Of a DNA stretch of 64,000 nucleotides, positions 35,919 to 43,928 are shown one piece after another (within the stretch, counting starts at the first letter, position 1; the number at the start of each line of letters is the position of its first letter). The notes under the pieces are model-generated. The model was not told the DNA's origin. It made no database searches and saw only the letters and a list, made by a program, of their open reading frames with translations. The position numbers and the translations under genes were made by a program. This stretch comes from VBAT01 sp036520835 (GTDB lineage: Bacteria > Bacteroidota > Bacteroidia > Chitinophagales > Chitinophagaceae), in contig DATDIX010000324.1 in assembly GCA_036520835.1 (NCBI GenBank), positions 1-64,000 of the forward strand. The letters run 5' to 3'.

Positions 35919-37058
35919 TTATTTTATTAAATACAATTTCACAATTTCTTCAGGCAGTTCATAACTACCCGGCTTTACAGTTATATATAAATCCTTTGCT
36001 TTCATCCGCACCACACCCCTTTCCAATTCATTTACCAATGACAGCGTTTTAATATCCAGTTCGTTCAGAATGGACGCAGCGGTGGAACCACCTTCAATAA
36101 ATAATTCTTTTACACTTCCTTTCTCCAGTATCTTTTTAACAGCTGTAGCCATGATCGTCCGCAGGTACACGGGGGATGCATTCCATGGGTTTACATCCTC
36201 GTCATCGATCGCTATTACTGCCTTCTTATGTTTATCGAGCATTTCTGTTACCGTATTATACCAGGATTCATTATTGACATTACCTGTTTGCATCATGGCA
36301 GCCGGCATATAAGCTACACAGTTCAGTTCATTTTTTATTCTTTTAATAAAATCACGGCTTTTCCCAAATGCTGTTCCGCTTACATACAAATGCGGTGATC
36401 CAACAGGGCTTACCGGTTTTACGGCAGCTTTGTATTTCCTGGCAAGTAATGCGTTGAAAAAATCACCGGCTCCGGCCAGCACCCAGTCATTATCTATTTT
36501 AGTTGCCCAGCCCGTAATATCCTTTTCAAATACCGCTTCACCGATAACAATACCCTTATCCGGCAAACTATCGGTATGTTTTAGAACCTTCACTTCACCG
36601 GTGCCGGCTCTTAACATCTGTACTACTGATGAATCCCTGATCGCAAACTCAGGATCAGTTTCAAAATCCGTTTCACTTATCGGGTCACCGTTGACAAAAT
36701 AATTCCCGTTTTTAATTGTTCTGCCTAAAGAGGGGTTAGTTCCCAGGACCAGTGCCTTCGTTTTTCCTGACTGCTGCATCTGTATCTTCAATTCATCCAG
36801 TACATGACCACGAAAGACAGAATCAATTTTTTTATATATGAACTCCGGTTTTAATTTCAGCACTTCTTTCATCACCTCGTCTGTGATCCTTTTTGCATCA
36901 GTTTTATTCAAAGACCTGCTATCCGTGCAAACAACAAACAGGTCTGCCCCGGTTTCCGGAATAACAGACGTAACTAACTCTACGGCCAGATCATACCGTA
37001 AACCTATCCCGGCAATTTCTGCGGCACCTGTAAGGTCATCTGCTATTACTGCAATCAT
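35919..37058 (-). CDS. DUF1537 acid-sugar kinase (D-threonate/D-erythronate kinase-like)
   Basis: Cytosolic kinase of 379 residues. The N-terminal DUF1537 motif is IAVIADDLTGAAEIAGIGLR at 2-21, followed by VVCTDSRSLNKTDA and KKIDSVFRGHV. The C-terminal nucleotide-binding domain has LFIEGGSTAASILNELDI. It is shorter than the second DUF1537 protein of the window (443 residues) and of a different subgroup. Its start overlaps the stop of pdxA2 by 4 bp. The DUF1537 plus PdxA2 pair is the known D-threonate or D-erythronate route: phosphorylation at O4, then oxidation and decarboxylation to dihydroxyacetone phosphate. Here it would act on the four-carbon product of the adjacent aldolase and dehydrogenase. 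Confidence 0.87.
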   Translation of the reverse strand: MIAVIADDLTGAAEIAGIGLRYDLAVELVTSVIPETGADLFVVCTDSRSLNKTDAKRITDEVMKEVLKLKPEFIYKKIDSVFRGHVLDELKIQMQQSGKTKALVLGTNPSLGRTIKNGNYFVNGDPISETDFETDPEFAIRDSSVVQMLRAGTGEVKVLKHTDSLPDKGIVIGEAVFEKDITGWATKIDNDWVLAGAGDFFNALLARKYKAAVKPVSPVGSPHLYVSGTAFGKSRDFIKRIKNELNCVAYMPAAMMQTGNVNNESWYNTVTEMLDKHKKAVIAIDDEDVNPWNASPVYLRTIMATAVKKILEKGSVKELFIEGGSTAASILNELDIKTLSLVNELERGVVRMKAKDLYITVKPGSYELPEEIVKLYLIK

Positions 37059-38086
37059 TTCCTGTTCTTACTTAGTTGTACAGCGCTTTCGATCGCCAGT
37101 ATCATGGCATCTGCGCTGGCAATACCTTTCCCTGCTATTTCAAAAGCAGTACCATGATCAACAGATGTGCGGATGATCGGCAAACCCATTGTTATATTCA
37201 CTCCTTTCACACTATCCATTTGTTTCTTTTCTGCATTCCATTTGAAACCTGCGAGTTTAAAGGGGATATGCCCCTGGTCATGATACATAGCGACAACACC
37301 TCCATAAGCGCCGGTAGCTGCTTTTGCAAATAAAGTGTCAGGAGGAACCGGGCCCTCCACATCAAAACCCATTTTCTTTGCTTCTTCCACTGCAGGTAAT
37401 ATCTCCAGGTCATCTTCCGTACCAAATAAGCCGCTATCACCGGCATGGGGGTTCAACCCCGCGATGCCAATTTTTAAATTTGTTTCACCCAGGCTGATCA
37501 TACCATTATATAACAGCTGTGTCACTTCCAGTATGCGGTCTTTTTTTACCAGGTCGCAGGCCTGTCTTAATGATACATGCGTGGAAACATGGATCACTTT
37601 CATTTTGTCCTCCACCAGCAGCATGGCGTATTTCTTTGTGCCCGTATAGTGAGCATAAATTTCTGTATGTCCCGCAAAATGATGCCCTGCTTCGTTGATC
37701 GATTTTTTATTGATAGGCCCGGTCACTGTTGCATCCACCTCTTTTGCCAATGCCAGTTCAATTGCTTTCTTCACTGCCTGGAAAGAGGCTTCCCCGCACA
37801 TCGCAGCTATCTGGCCAAACACTAATTTGCTGGTATCAGTATTTTTCAAATCGTAGACATCAATAGTACCCAACTTAAATTTTGCATTGGCCACTTTATC
37901 AATGGCATTCACTTTTGCTTTTAATTTCAGCAGAGCAATGATCTGTTCAAACACGTCAGCGTCGCCCACCAAAACTGGTCTGCATATCTCATGAATCTTT
38001 TTTTCCAGCAATGCTTTTACGGCGATCTCCGGCCCGATACTCGCAGGGTCACCCATCGTTATTGCTATGATCGGTAATGAAGCCAT
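37055..38086 (-). CDS. pdxA2: PdxA2-type 4-phospho-D-threonate/erythronate dehydrogenase
   Basis: Cytosolic NAD-dependent oxidoreductase of 343 residues. The PdxA fold is clear: ITMGDPASIGPE at 9-20, and three metal-binding histidines H170 (STHVSLR), H214 (LNPHAG) and H269 (MYHDQGH). These match the E. coli PdxA ligands (H166, H211, H266) in spacing. PdxA makes the vitamin B6 precursor. The PdxA2 subgroup paired with DUF1537 kinases oxidises 4-phosphothreonate or 4-phosphoerythronate at C3, and the product loses CO2 to give DHAP. The 4-bp overlap with the kinase gene and the catabolic context favour PdxA2 over a biosynthetic PdxA. Confidence 0.88.
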   Translation of the reverse strand: MASLPIIAITMGDPASIGPEIAVKALLEKKIHEICRPVLVGDADVFEQIIALLKLKAKVNAIDKVANAKFKLGTIDVYDLKNTDTSKLVFGQIAAMCGEASFQAVKKAIELALAKEVDATVTGPINKKSINEAGHHFAGHTEIYAHYTGTKKYAMLLVEDKMKVIHVSTHVSLRQACDLVKKDRILEVTQLLYNGMISLGETNLKIGIAGLNPHAGDSGLFGTEDDLEILPAVEEAKKMGFDVEGPVPPDTLFAKAATGAYGGVVAMYHDQGHIPFKLAGFKWNAEKKQMDSVKGVNITMGLPIIRTSVDHGTAFEIAGKGIASADAMILAIESAVQLSKNRK

Positions 38087-38088
38087 GA

Positions 38089-38994
38089 CTATCTCTCTAT
38101 TTCTTTTAAAGATTGAACTAATTTTATTTTTTCTTCCTTTGATACTGGCTGCAAAGGAGGCATCACTGTCTCTTCACACAGGCCTTTTTCATTCATCAGT
38201 ACTTTCAGCGCCCATAAACTCTCTCCTAAAGTTTTGTTGCTTTGGTACAGGTTACCATACGCATCAGACAATTGCTGCATTTCATAGGCTTTTTTATGAT
38301 CAGCATTATCAACAGCTTTCAGCATTTCTGAATAAATCTCCGGCACAAGGTTACCTGTACTCGGTACCAGGCCATCACTACCCCCGATAAGGGCAATAGC
38401 CGATTTGGCTGCCCAGCCCAGGAAATGCCCAAAATCCGTTCGTTCTTTCCATTTCTCCAAAGATTTCATCAACCGCTCTTCACTTCTTTCAGAATCCTTG
38501 GTCGCCACAATATGCGGATGATGACTCAATTCATCTATCAGTTCAACCGGGATACTCATATGTGTAGTAGCCGTGATATTATAAATGATCAACGGAGCAG
38601 CTATCGCATCCGCCAGGTCAATAAAATATTTTTTCATCTGGCTTTCTGACAAAGCGTAATAAGAAGGCAGGGTCGCAGCTACTGCATCCACGCCATTATC
38701 AAAACAAAACTTTGCAAAATCAACTGACTCACTTAAACAATTGGAGGAGATGCCCGCATACAAAACCGTATCTTTCATTTTTACCTGTAACGCTTTTCTT
38801 ACGTACGCCTCTTTTACCGGTAAGGACAATGAAGCTGATTCACCGGTGGTGCCTAAAATAAATGGTGATATATTCTGCTGATAAAACCTTGTAAATATTT
38901 TCTCAACAGCTCCCTCGTCCAGCTTGTAACCGGGGGTAAGCGGCGTAATTGCCGGCACAATAATTCCCTGGTATTTTTTATCCTTTCTCATCAA
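38089..38994 (-). CDS. DapA/NanA-family class I aldolase or lyase, candidate 2-keto-3-deoxy acid aldolase
   Basis: Protein of 301 residues with the dihydrodipicolinate synthase / N-acetylneuraminate lyase fold. It has GTTGES at 48-53, the active-site Tyr138 (IIYNITA) and Schiff-base Lys166 (VATKDS). Such enzymes cleave or form pyruvate adducts. Its position between Fe-ADH and PdxA2, with stop and start codons touching or overlapping, suggests a catabolic step: splitting a 2-keto-3-deoxy sugar acid into pyruvate and an aldehyde. In an RG-II locus the natural substrates would be Dha or Kdo. Lysine biosynthesis is unlikely given the context. The substrate is inferred. Confidence 0.83.
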   Translation of the reverse strand: MMRKDKKYQGIIVPAITPLTPGYKLDEGAVEKIFTRFYQQNISPFILGTTGESASLSLPVKEAYVRKALQVKMKDTVLYAGISSNCLSESVDFAKFCFDNGVDAVAATLPSYYALSESQMKKYFIDLADAIAAPLIIYNITATTHMSIPVELIDELSHHPHIVATKDSERSEERLMKSLEKWKERTDFGHFLGWAAKSAIALIGGSDGLVPSTGNLVPEIYSEMLKAVDNADHKKAYEMQQLSDAYGNLYQSNKTLGESLWALKVLMNEKGLCEETVMPPLQPVSKEEKIKLVQSLKEIER

Positions 38995-40139
38995 TAAGCG
39001 GCTTTATAAATTTCAACGGCATCTTTTTCTTCGATCGGTCTCGGGTTATTTTTCAGCAGGCGTTGGATCTTCAAAGCGTCAACCGCCATTTGTGGGATAG
39101 CCGATTCAGGCACATTCACTTCTTTTAACGTGGCAGGAATACCACATGCTTTGATCAGGCTTTTTATTTTGCTGACACCGGCATAGGCTGTTGCTTCATC
39201 ATTACTTTGTCTTTCACAACCCAGGGCAACAGCTACATCTGCATAGCGTTTCTCGGCAGCAGGAATATTATACTCCATTACATAAGGTAATAACAATGCA
39301 TTGGACAAACCATGCGCCAGGTGAAACATACTTCCGAGCGGATAAGATAAGGCATGAACCCCTGCTGTATTGACGGGGCCTAAACAAAATCCTCCGTACA
39401 AACTACCCATCGCTACCTGTGTACGTGCCTCAACATTGTTACCCTCTTTTACGGCTGTTTCAATATTTGCGGCGATCAAACGGATGCCTTCATAGGCATA
39501 CATATCTATAAAAGGTAAAGCAAATTTGTTGGTATACGCTTCAAGGCAATGGGTCAACGCATCTATCCCTGTAGCCGCAGTTATAGCGGGAGGGACGGAG
39601 ATCGTCAGCATCGGGTCAACATATACTATATCCGGAACGAGATAAGGACTGATGATCCCTTTTTTTTGATTGTCTTCATCTACCAGTATCGCATTGGGTG
39701 ATACTTCGCTGCCTGTACCGGATGTAGCAGGTACACAGATCAGTTTTTTCTTTCTTCCTTTCAATAACCCGATACCGACATATTCTTGTAACTGTTGTTC
39801 ATTTTCTAATTGTGCAGCCACCAGTTTAGCGATATCCAGTACACTGCCACCCCCAATACCGATCACTATGTCGGGATTGAATGGTGTTACTGTCTGCATG
39901 AGCTTTTCAAAATCACTGAATGTGGGCTCCTGCACAATAGAAGTATCGGTTAATATTGTAATCCGGCTTCTTTCAAGCAGGGCAATAAAATCAGCAATAG
40001 CTTCCTTTAAAGGGATGATGGTAGCAATAAAAACTTTAGCCGGTTTTAACTCCAGTACGTCATCTGCCAGCTGTACCAGGGTACCATTACCAAAAACTAA
40101 TTTACCGGGAAAGAATATTTTGAGAGGATTGACAGGCAT
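38991..40139 (-). CDS. Iron-type alcohol dehydrogenase, candidate aldehyde-acid reductase
   Basis: Group III metal-dependent dehydrogenase of 382 residues. The NAD-binding motif GIGGGSVLDIAK lies at 94-105. Metal ligands D193 and H197 (GIDALTHCLEAYTN), H262 and H276 (HALSYPLG, HLAHGLSN) are all present. Its stop overlaps the aldolase start by 4 bp. In the proposed pathway it would reduce the aldehyde left by the aldolase (for example a tetruronic semialdehyde) to a four-carbon aldonic acid, the substrate of the DUF1537 kinase two genes downstream. Other alcohols or aldehydes cannot be excluded from sequence alone. Confidence 0.86.
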   Translation of the reverse strand: MPVNPLKIFFPGKLVFGNGTLVQLADDVLELKPAKVFIATIIPLKEAIADFIALLERSRITILTDTSIVQEPTFSDFEKLMQTVTPFNPDIVIGIGGGSVLDIAKLVAAQLENEQQLQEYVGIGLLKGRKKKLICVPATSGTGSEVSPNAILVDEDNQKKGIISPYLVPDIVYVDPMLTISVPPAITAATGIDALTHCLEAYTNKFALPFIDMYAYEGIRLIAANIETAVKEGNNVEARTQVAMGSLYGGFCLGPVNTAGVHALSYPLGSMFHLAHGLSNALLLPYVMEYNIPAAEKRYADVAVALGCERQSNDEATAYAGVSKIKSLIKACGIPATLKEVNVPESAIPQMAVDALKIQRLLKNNPRPIEEKDAVEIYKAAY

Positions 40140-40152
40140 CTTTATTGATAAA

Positions 40153-41130
40153 TTATATAGCAGGATCCAAAGGCACTTTGGGTAGCATCAGGCTTTCAAT
40201 ATCAACCGGTTTTATTTTCAACCGCTCACACCACAACCCGAAACTATCATGTATCTCATTCAGGGTTTGTTTCTGTTGGGGTGTCAACTCCAAAGCTGTT
40301 GCCCGGCTGATCGTTCGTATCGGCAATCCTCTTTTACGTAAAAAATATTTAGCACTCATGGGGTATGCCACATGTATCAGCGGGTCAACGCGGCTGATCT
40401 CCGATTGCAGCCATTTCACTTCTTCCTGCTTATCCGGGTTAGTGGCATTGTTTACCATCCACACTAATATCTCGGGGTAAAAATTACCGGAAATAGATGA
40501 CATCCCCTTTGCACCCATCTGCAAACTATACATTGCATTGGGTGAATGAGCATCGTAGAACTCCAGGCTATTCCCTGTATCTTTTAATATATCCAGCTTG
40601 GCCTTTACCCTTTCCAGTTCGATAGACGTGTCTTTATGATACACCAGCCGGTTAGCCGACAACAAGGTCTTGAATGTATCCGGCCCAATGATCCTTTTAT
40701 ACGGTGCCGGGCATTCATACATTCCCAAAGGAATATTGCCGGTAAGTTTGAACATCTTATCAAAATTGCGCAGCAGTATATCGTCACTGTCTTCAATATT
40801 GGCATAATGGCCGGTGATCAGTATCACCGCACTAATTCCCGTATCATATATTTTCTTCGTAAACTCTGCTTTGTCTTCGATCGTCAGACCGAATGAACCG
40901 GTAGCCACTACCGGCACACGGCCATTGACATACTTCACAATATGCTGCGTCAGCTCCAGTCTTTCATCCTCTGTAATACTATACATTTCACTGCTCAGGC
41001 AATTAGCGAAAAAACCTTTGACACCCGCAGCTAAATAAAAATCAATGAGGTTACTCACCACATCCAGATCAACCTTTGCTTTGAGGTTGAAGGGGGTGAT
41101 CATTACCGGAACAAATTTTCTGTCACTCAT
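40153..41130 (-). CDS. DapA-family aldolase paralogue, divergent motif
   Basis: Protein of 325 residues with the class I DHDPS fold. Active-site Tyr138 (GMYECPAP) and Schiff-base Lys166 (VYHKDTS) fall at the same positions as in the neighbour at 38089. The usual GTTGE loop is replaced by ANCLSSEMYS at 42-51, so the carboxylate-binding site is different and the substrate should differ from that of the first aldolase. Kdo (giving pyruvate and D-arabinose) and Dha are the two 2-keto-3-deoxy acids in RG-II, and two aldolases would fit them. It is the first gene of its unit. A degenerate copy of the regulatory motif is 50 bp upstream. Confidence 0.8.
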   Translation of the reverse strand: MSDRKFVPVMITPFNLKAKVDLDVVSNLIDFYLAAGVKGFFANCLSSEMYSITEDERLELTQHIVKYVNGRVPVVATGSFGLTIEDKAEFTKKIYDTGISAVILITGHYANIEDSDDILLRNFDKMFKLTGNIPLGMYECPAPYKRIIGPDTFKTLLSANRLVYHKDTSIELERVKAKLDILKDTGNSLEFYDAHSPNAMYSLQMGAKGMSSISGNFYPEILVWMVNNATNPDKQEEVKWLQSEISRVDPLIHVAYPMSAKYFLRKRGLPIRTISRATALELTPQQKQTLNEIHDSFGLWCERLKIKPVDIESLMLPKVPLDPAI

Positions 41131-41179
41131 ATCTCGCTTATTTAGAAGGTATAAATATTCGATTTTTTAGCCCCAAAAA

Positions 41180-41197
41180 GATGTAGGATACTACTAT
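41180..41197 (-). promoter_or_regulatory. Degenerate copy of the locus motif upstream of the aldolase/kinase unit
   Basis: The plus strand reads GATGTAGGATACTACTAT, matching 15 of 18 positions of the 25-bp site before susC and the beta-helix gene. It lies in the 91-bp gap between the symporter stop and the aldolase start. The -33 and -7 boxes are not found at the offsets seen at the other two copies, so activity is uncertain. Confidence 0.35.
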
Positions 41198-41221
41198 TGT
41201 CCTGTATTATTTTACTTTTTA

Positions 41222-42790
41222 TCAGCTGGCAGCCACTATCTTACCGGTCCTGAACCTCGTTAGCAATAACCCCGCTAAAAAGATCGTCAGTGTTCCCACC
41301 ACTATGATCATATTCTTGTGCAGCGGGCTCTTCAGAAAATTGTATTCCCCGCTGATCCTGTCGGAGAAGGTCATCCATAAAATAACGATAATACCAATGA
41401 TCGTAGCCGTTAATGCTTCCGCATTCTTTGCCCTGCGGCTGATCAGTCCCAGCAAAAACAATCCCAGCATACCCCCTGCAAAAATACCTGACAACTCCCA
41501 CCATATATCCAATAAACTTTTTGCACCGATCATCGCCAGCCCGGTACCCAGCCCGATCAACCCGAATATGACTGTCGCCATATGCAGGATGAACAATTGC
41601 TGTTTATCGGTGATGCCCGGTCTGAAATGTCTTTTATAAATATCCATCGTGAAAACAGTAGCTGATGAATTCATATTAGAACTGATGGTACTCATAGCCG
41701 CAGACAAGATAGCAGAGACTATTAAACCCACTAAGCCGGTTGGAACATTCGTCACCATGAAATGCGGTAACACTTTATCTCCGTAATCTGCGGCTTTAAA
41801 TGACGCAGCCATTTCTGTTACCTGTTGTGAAGTAGCAACACTTCCCAACTTTTCTGCTGCCGCTTTTAATTTTACCGGTTCTATCATTTCCGGGTGCACC
41901 TGGTAAAATGCATATAAGGCAGCGCCGATGATAAAAAATAATAAAGAAGCCGGCACATACATAGCTACACATAGCCACACAGATTTACTTGCTTGTTTTG
42001 CCGAGGTAGCGGTATGGTATCGTTGAATATAATTCTGGTCCATACCAAAATTATTCAGGTTGATAAAGAAGCCATAGAACAGGATGACCCAGAATGTAGA
42101 TTCGGTAAAATTGGGTGAAAGGCTTCCAAGACTTAATTTATGATCCGCTTTAGCAATATCGATCACCTCCGAAAATCCACCCGGGATCTCTTTCACCACC
42201 AGGAACAATATTAAAACAGCACCCAATGTTTTAATAATACCCTGCACTACTTCCGTCCATATCACCGCTTCCATACCGCCGAGTACCGTATATATAATGA
42301 TACAAATACCCATCACGATCATGATGGAAGCCATGGAGAAGCCTGTCAATGCCTGCAGGCTTAAAGCCATTCCAAAAAAAATAGAACCCATCCTCGCAAA
42401 CTGTGTCAATAAAAAACAAACAACTGCATAGGTTCTTGCCCAGGAGCCAAAACGTTTTTCCAAATGTGTGTAGGCTGATATTTCCCCGGTGCTCCTGTAA
42501 AACGGGACAAAATATTTTGACGCAGCCCATGCAGCCAATGGCATAGAGATGCTGAATACAAAAGCATTCCAGTTACTGCCAAATGCCTTACCTGGTACGC
42601 CTAAAAAAGTATTGCTGCTTAAAAAGGTTGCATAGATAGAAAGTCCGATGGCCCAGCCGGGGATCTTTCCAGATGCCCTGGTAAACTGCTCTGTATTCTT
42701 ATTCCGCCGGGAAAAATAAAAGCCAATTGCTACCATCGCAAGGAGGTACACAATGATTATGGCAATATCAAATACAGGCAGGCTATTCAT
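41222..42790 (-). CDS. Sodium:solute symporter (SSS family), sialic-acid-transporter-like
   Basis: Inner-membrane protein of 522 residues with about 13 transmembrane helices. SSS features include 'FTRASGKIPGWAIGLSIYATFLSSNTFLGVPGKAF', 'LGGMEAVIWTEVVQGIIKTLG' and 'ILSAAMSTISSNMNSSATVFTMDIYKR'. It starts 15 bp after a sialidase-like gene in the same direction. That pairing (sialidase plus SSS) is used for sialic acid uptake in several bacteria, so this protein may import the ulosonic acid released by the neighbour, such as Kdo or Dha. It ends TU1; no hairpin terminator was found after it. Confidence 0.87.
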   Translation of the reverse strand: MNSLPVFDIAIIIVYLLAMVAIGFYFSRRNKNTEQFTRASGKIPGWAIGLSIYATFLSSNTFLGVPGKAFGSNWNAFVFSISMPLAAWAASKYFVPFYRSTGEISAYTHLEKRFGSWARTYAVVCFLLTQFARMGSIFFGMALSLQALTGFSMASIMIVMGICIIIYTVLGGMEAVIWTEVVQGIIKTLGAVLILFLVVKEIPGGFSEVIDIAKADHKLSLGSLSPNFTESTFWVILFYGFFINLNNFGMDQNYIQRYHTATSAKQASKSVWLCVAMYVPASLLFFIIGAALYAFYQVHPEMIEPVKLKAAAEKLGSVATSQQVTEMAASFKAADYGDKVLPHFMVTNVPTGLVGLIVSAILSAAMSTISSNMNSSATVFTMDIYKRHFRPGITDKQQLFILHMATVIFGLIGLGTGLAMIGAKSLLDIWWELSGIFAGGMLGLFLLGLISRRAKNAEALTATIIGIIVILWMTFSDRISGEYNFLKSPLHKNMIIVVGTLTIFLAGLLLTRFRTGKIVAAS

Positions 42791-42805
42791 CGTTAGTGTT
42801 AACCG

Positions 42806-43927
42806 TTAATCATCCGAAGGTTTTGTCACCGTGTTCACCACCCCCGGCCATTGCTCCTTTTTGATCTCTTTCAGCTGTAGTTTTTTGGGATCAACCACTA
42901 CGTATTTGATCCTTTCCCTTCTCCATGTATAAACAATATGCACCAGCCCGTCTTTTGATTCTATCACTGATGGATAGGAATATTGACTGATGGGCGAATC
43001 TTCCAGGATCAAAGCGGCATACCATTTTTTCCCATCTGTTGATACAGCTACATTTAAAGGCGTTCTCGCTCCTTTGCCATTGGGCAAAGTATCATGTGGT
43101 TTTACATGATTATACACCAGTAACTGTTTTCCGTCCTCCAGGGTTACGGCATCTGTGCCGGAATTATTATTAGGCAATGATGAAGCAGTCATAGCGCTCC
43201 ATGTTTTTCCGCCATCTTTGCTCCAGCTTTCATTGATCGTTCTGTTCTTGCTCCTGCATAATACCTGCAGGCTCCCATCCTTATATTTTAAAATGGATGG
43301 TTGTATGGCACTGATGATCTTACCATCATTGATGGGTTCTGATTTTGTCCATGTCCTGCCAAGGTCATTGGTGTATTCAAAATGCACTTTCCAACCGTTT
43401 TTCTCCGTACTCGAAGGACATATCAATGTGCCATTGATCAGTTCAGGCTTGTTTTTTATGGGGCCCAAAAACCCGGCGGGTAATGCTTCCCGCTGGCTCC
43501 AGGTATGGCCATTATCTTTTGAGCGTATCATCCATCCTGTCCAGCCTCCTACATTAGGACCTATTTTATAGAACAATAACAATTCCCCGTTGGGTACCTG
43601 GAACAATACAGGATTGTAACAGGCATAACGGGTAGTATCATTGATGACCCCTTCAGCCACTTTAGCAGGCGCTGTCCATTTATTATTTACAAGATGGCTT
43701 GTCCATATACATACATCTTTATGTCCTTCCCTTGTACCACCAAACCAGGCAGCAATAATGCCTTCAGGAGTTTCTGCAATAGTGGATGCATGTGCCGACG
43801 GAAAAGAGGCTTCGGTATAGATGAATTCATCCACCAGGATGCCTTTTTTCCATTTGGTATCCTGTGCCTGCATACAATTGAATCCCGCAAGCAGGATAAA
43901 TATGCCGGTTATAAATTGTTTCTTCAT
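42806..43927 (-). CDS. Sialidase-like (BNR/Asp-box) exo-glycosidase
   Basis: Exported beta-propeller of 373 residues with a signal peptide at 1-21. Three Asp boxes are visible: SKDNGHTWS at 136-144, TNDLGRTWT at 186-194 and SKDGGKTWS at 236-244, spaced exactly 50 residues apart. The N-terminal 'SFPSAHASTIAETPEGIIAAWFGGTREG' is typical of the predicted-neuraminidase group (COG4409/COG4692 type). A free sialic acid role is unlikely in a pectin locus. The 2-ulosonic acids Kdo and Dha of RG-II have the same anomeric chemistry and are plausible targets. It lies between DUF3826 (1 bp) and an SSS symporter (15 bp). The specificity is inferred. Confidence 0.78.
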   Translation of the reverse strand: MKKQFITGIFILLAGFNCMQAQDTKWKKGILVDEFIYTEASFPSAHASTIAETPEGIIAAWFGGTREGHKDVCIWTSHLVNNKWTAPAKVAEGVINDTTRYACYNPVLFQVPNGELLLFYKIGPNVGGWTGWMIRSKDNGHTWSQREALPAGFLGPIKNKPELINGTLICPSSTEKNGWKVHFEYTNDLGRTWTKSEPINDGKIISAIQPSILKYKDGSLQVLCRSKNRTINESWSKDGGKTWSAMTASSLPNNNSGTDAVTLEDGKQLLVYNHVKPHDTLPNGKGARTPLNVAVSTDGKKWYAALILEDSPISQYSYPSVIESKDGLVHIVYTWRRERIKYVVVDPKKLQLKEIKKEQWPGVVNTVTKPSDD

Positions 43928-43928
43928 A

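Noticed and set aside
37055..38086. PdxA for vitamin B6 biosynthesis
   Set aside because: The 4-bp overlap with a DUF1537 kinase and flanking aldolase and symporter genes fit the catabolic PdxA2 type; no other B6 gene is near.
42806..43927. Genuine sialic-acid utilisation cluster (sialidase, symporter, NanA)
   Set aside because: No ManNAc kinase, epimerase or glucosamine-6-phosphate deaminase is present; instead Fe-ADH, DUF1537 kinase and PdxA2 follow, and the surrounding enzymes are pectin-type.
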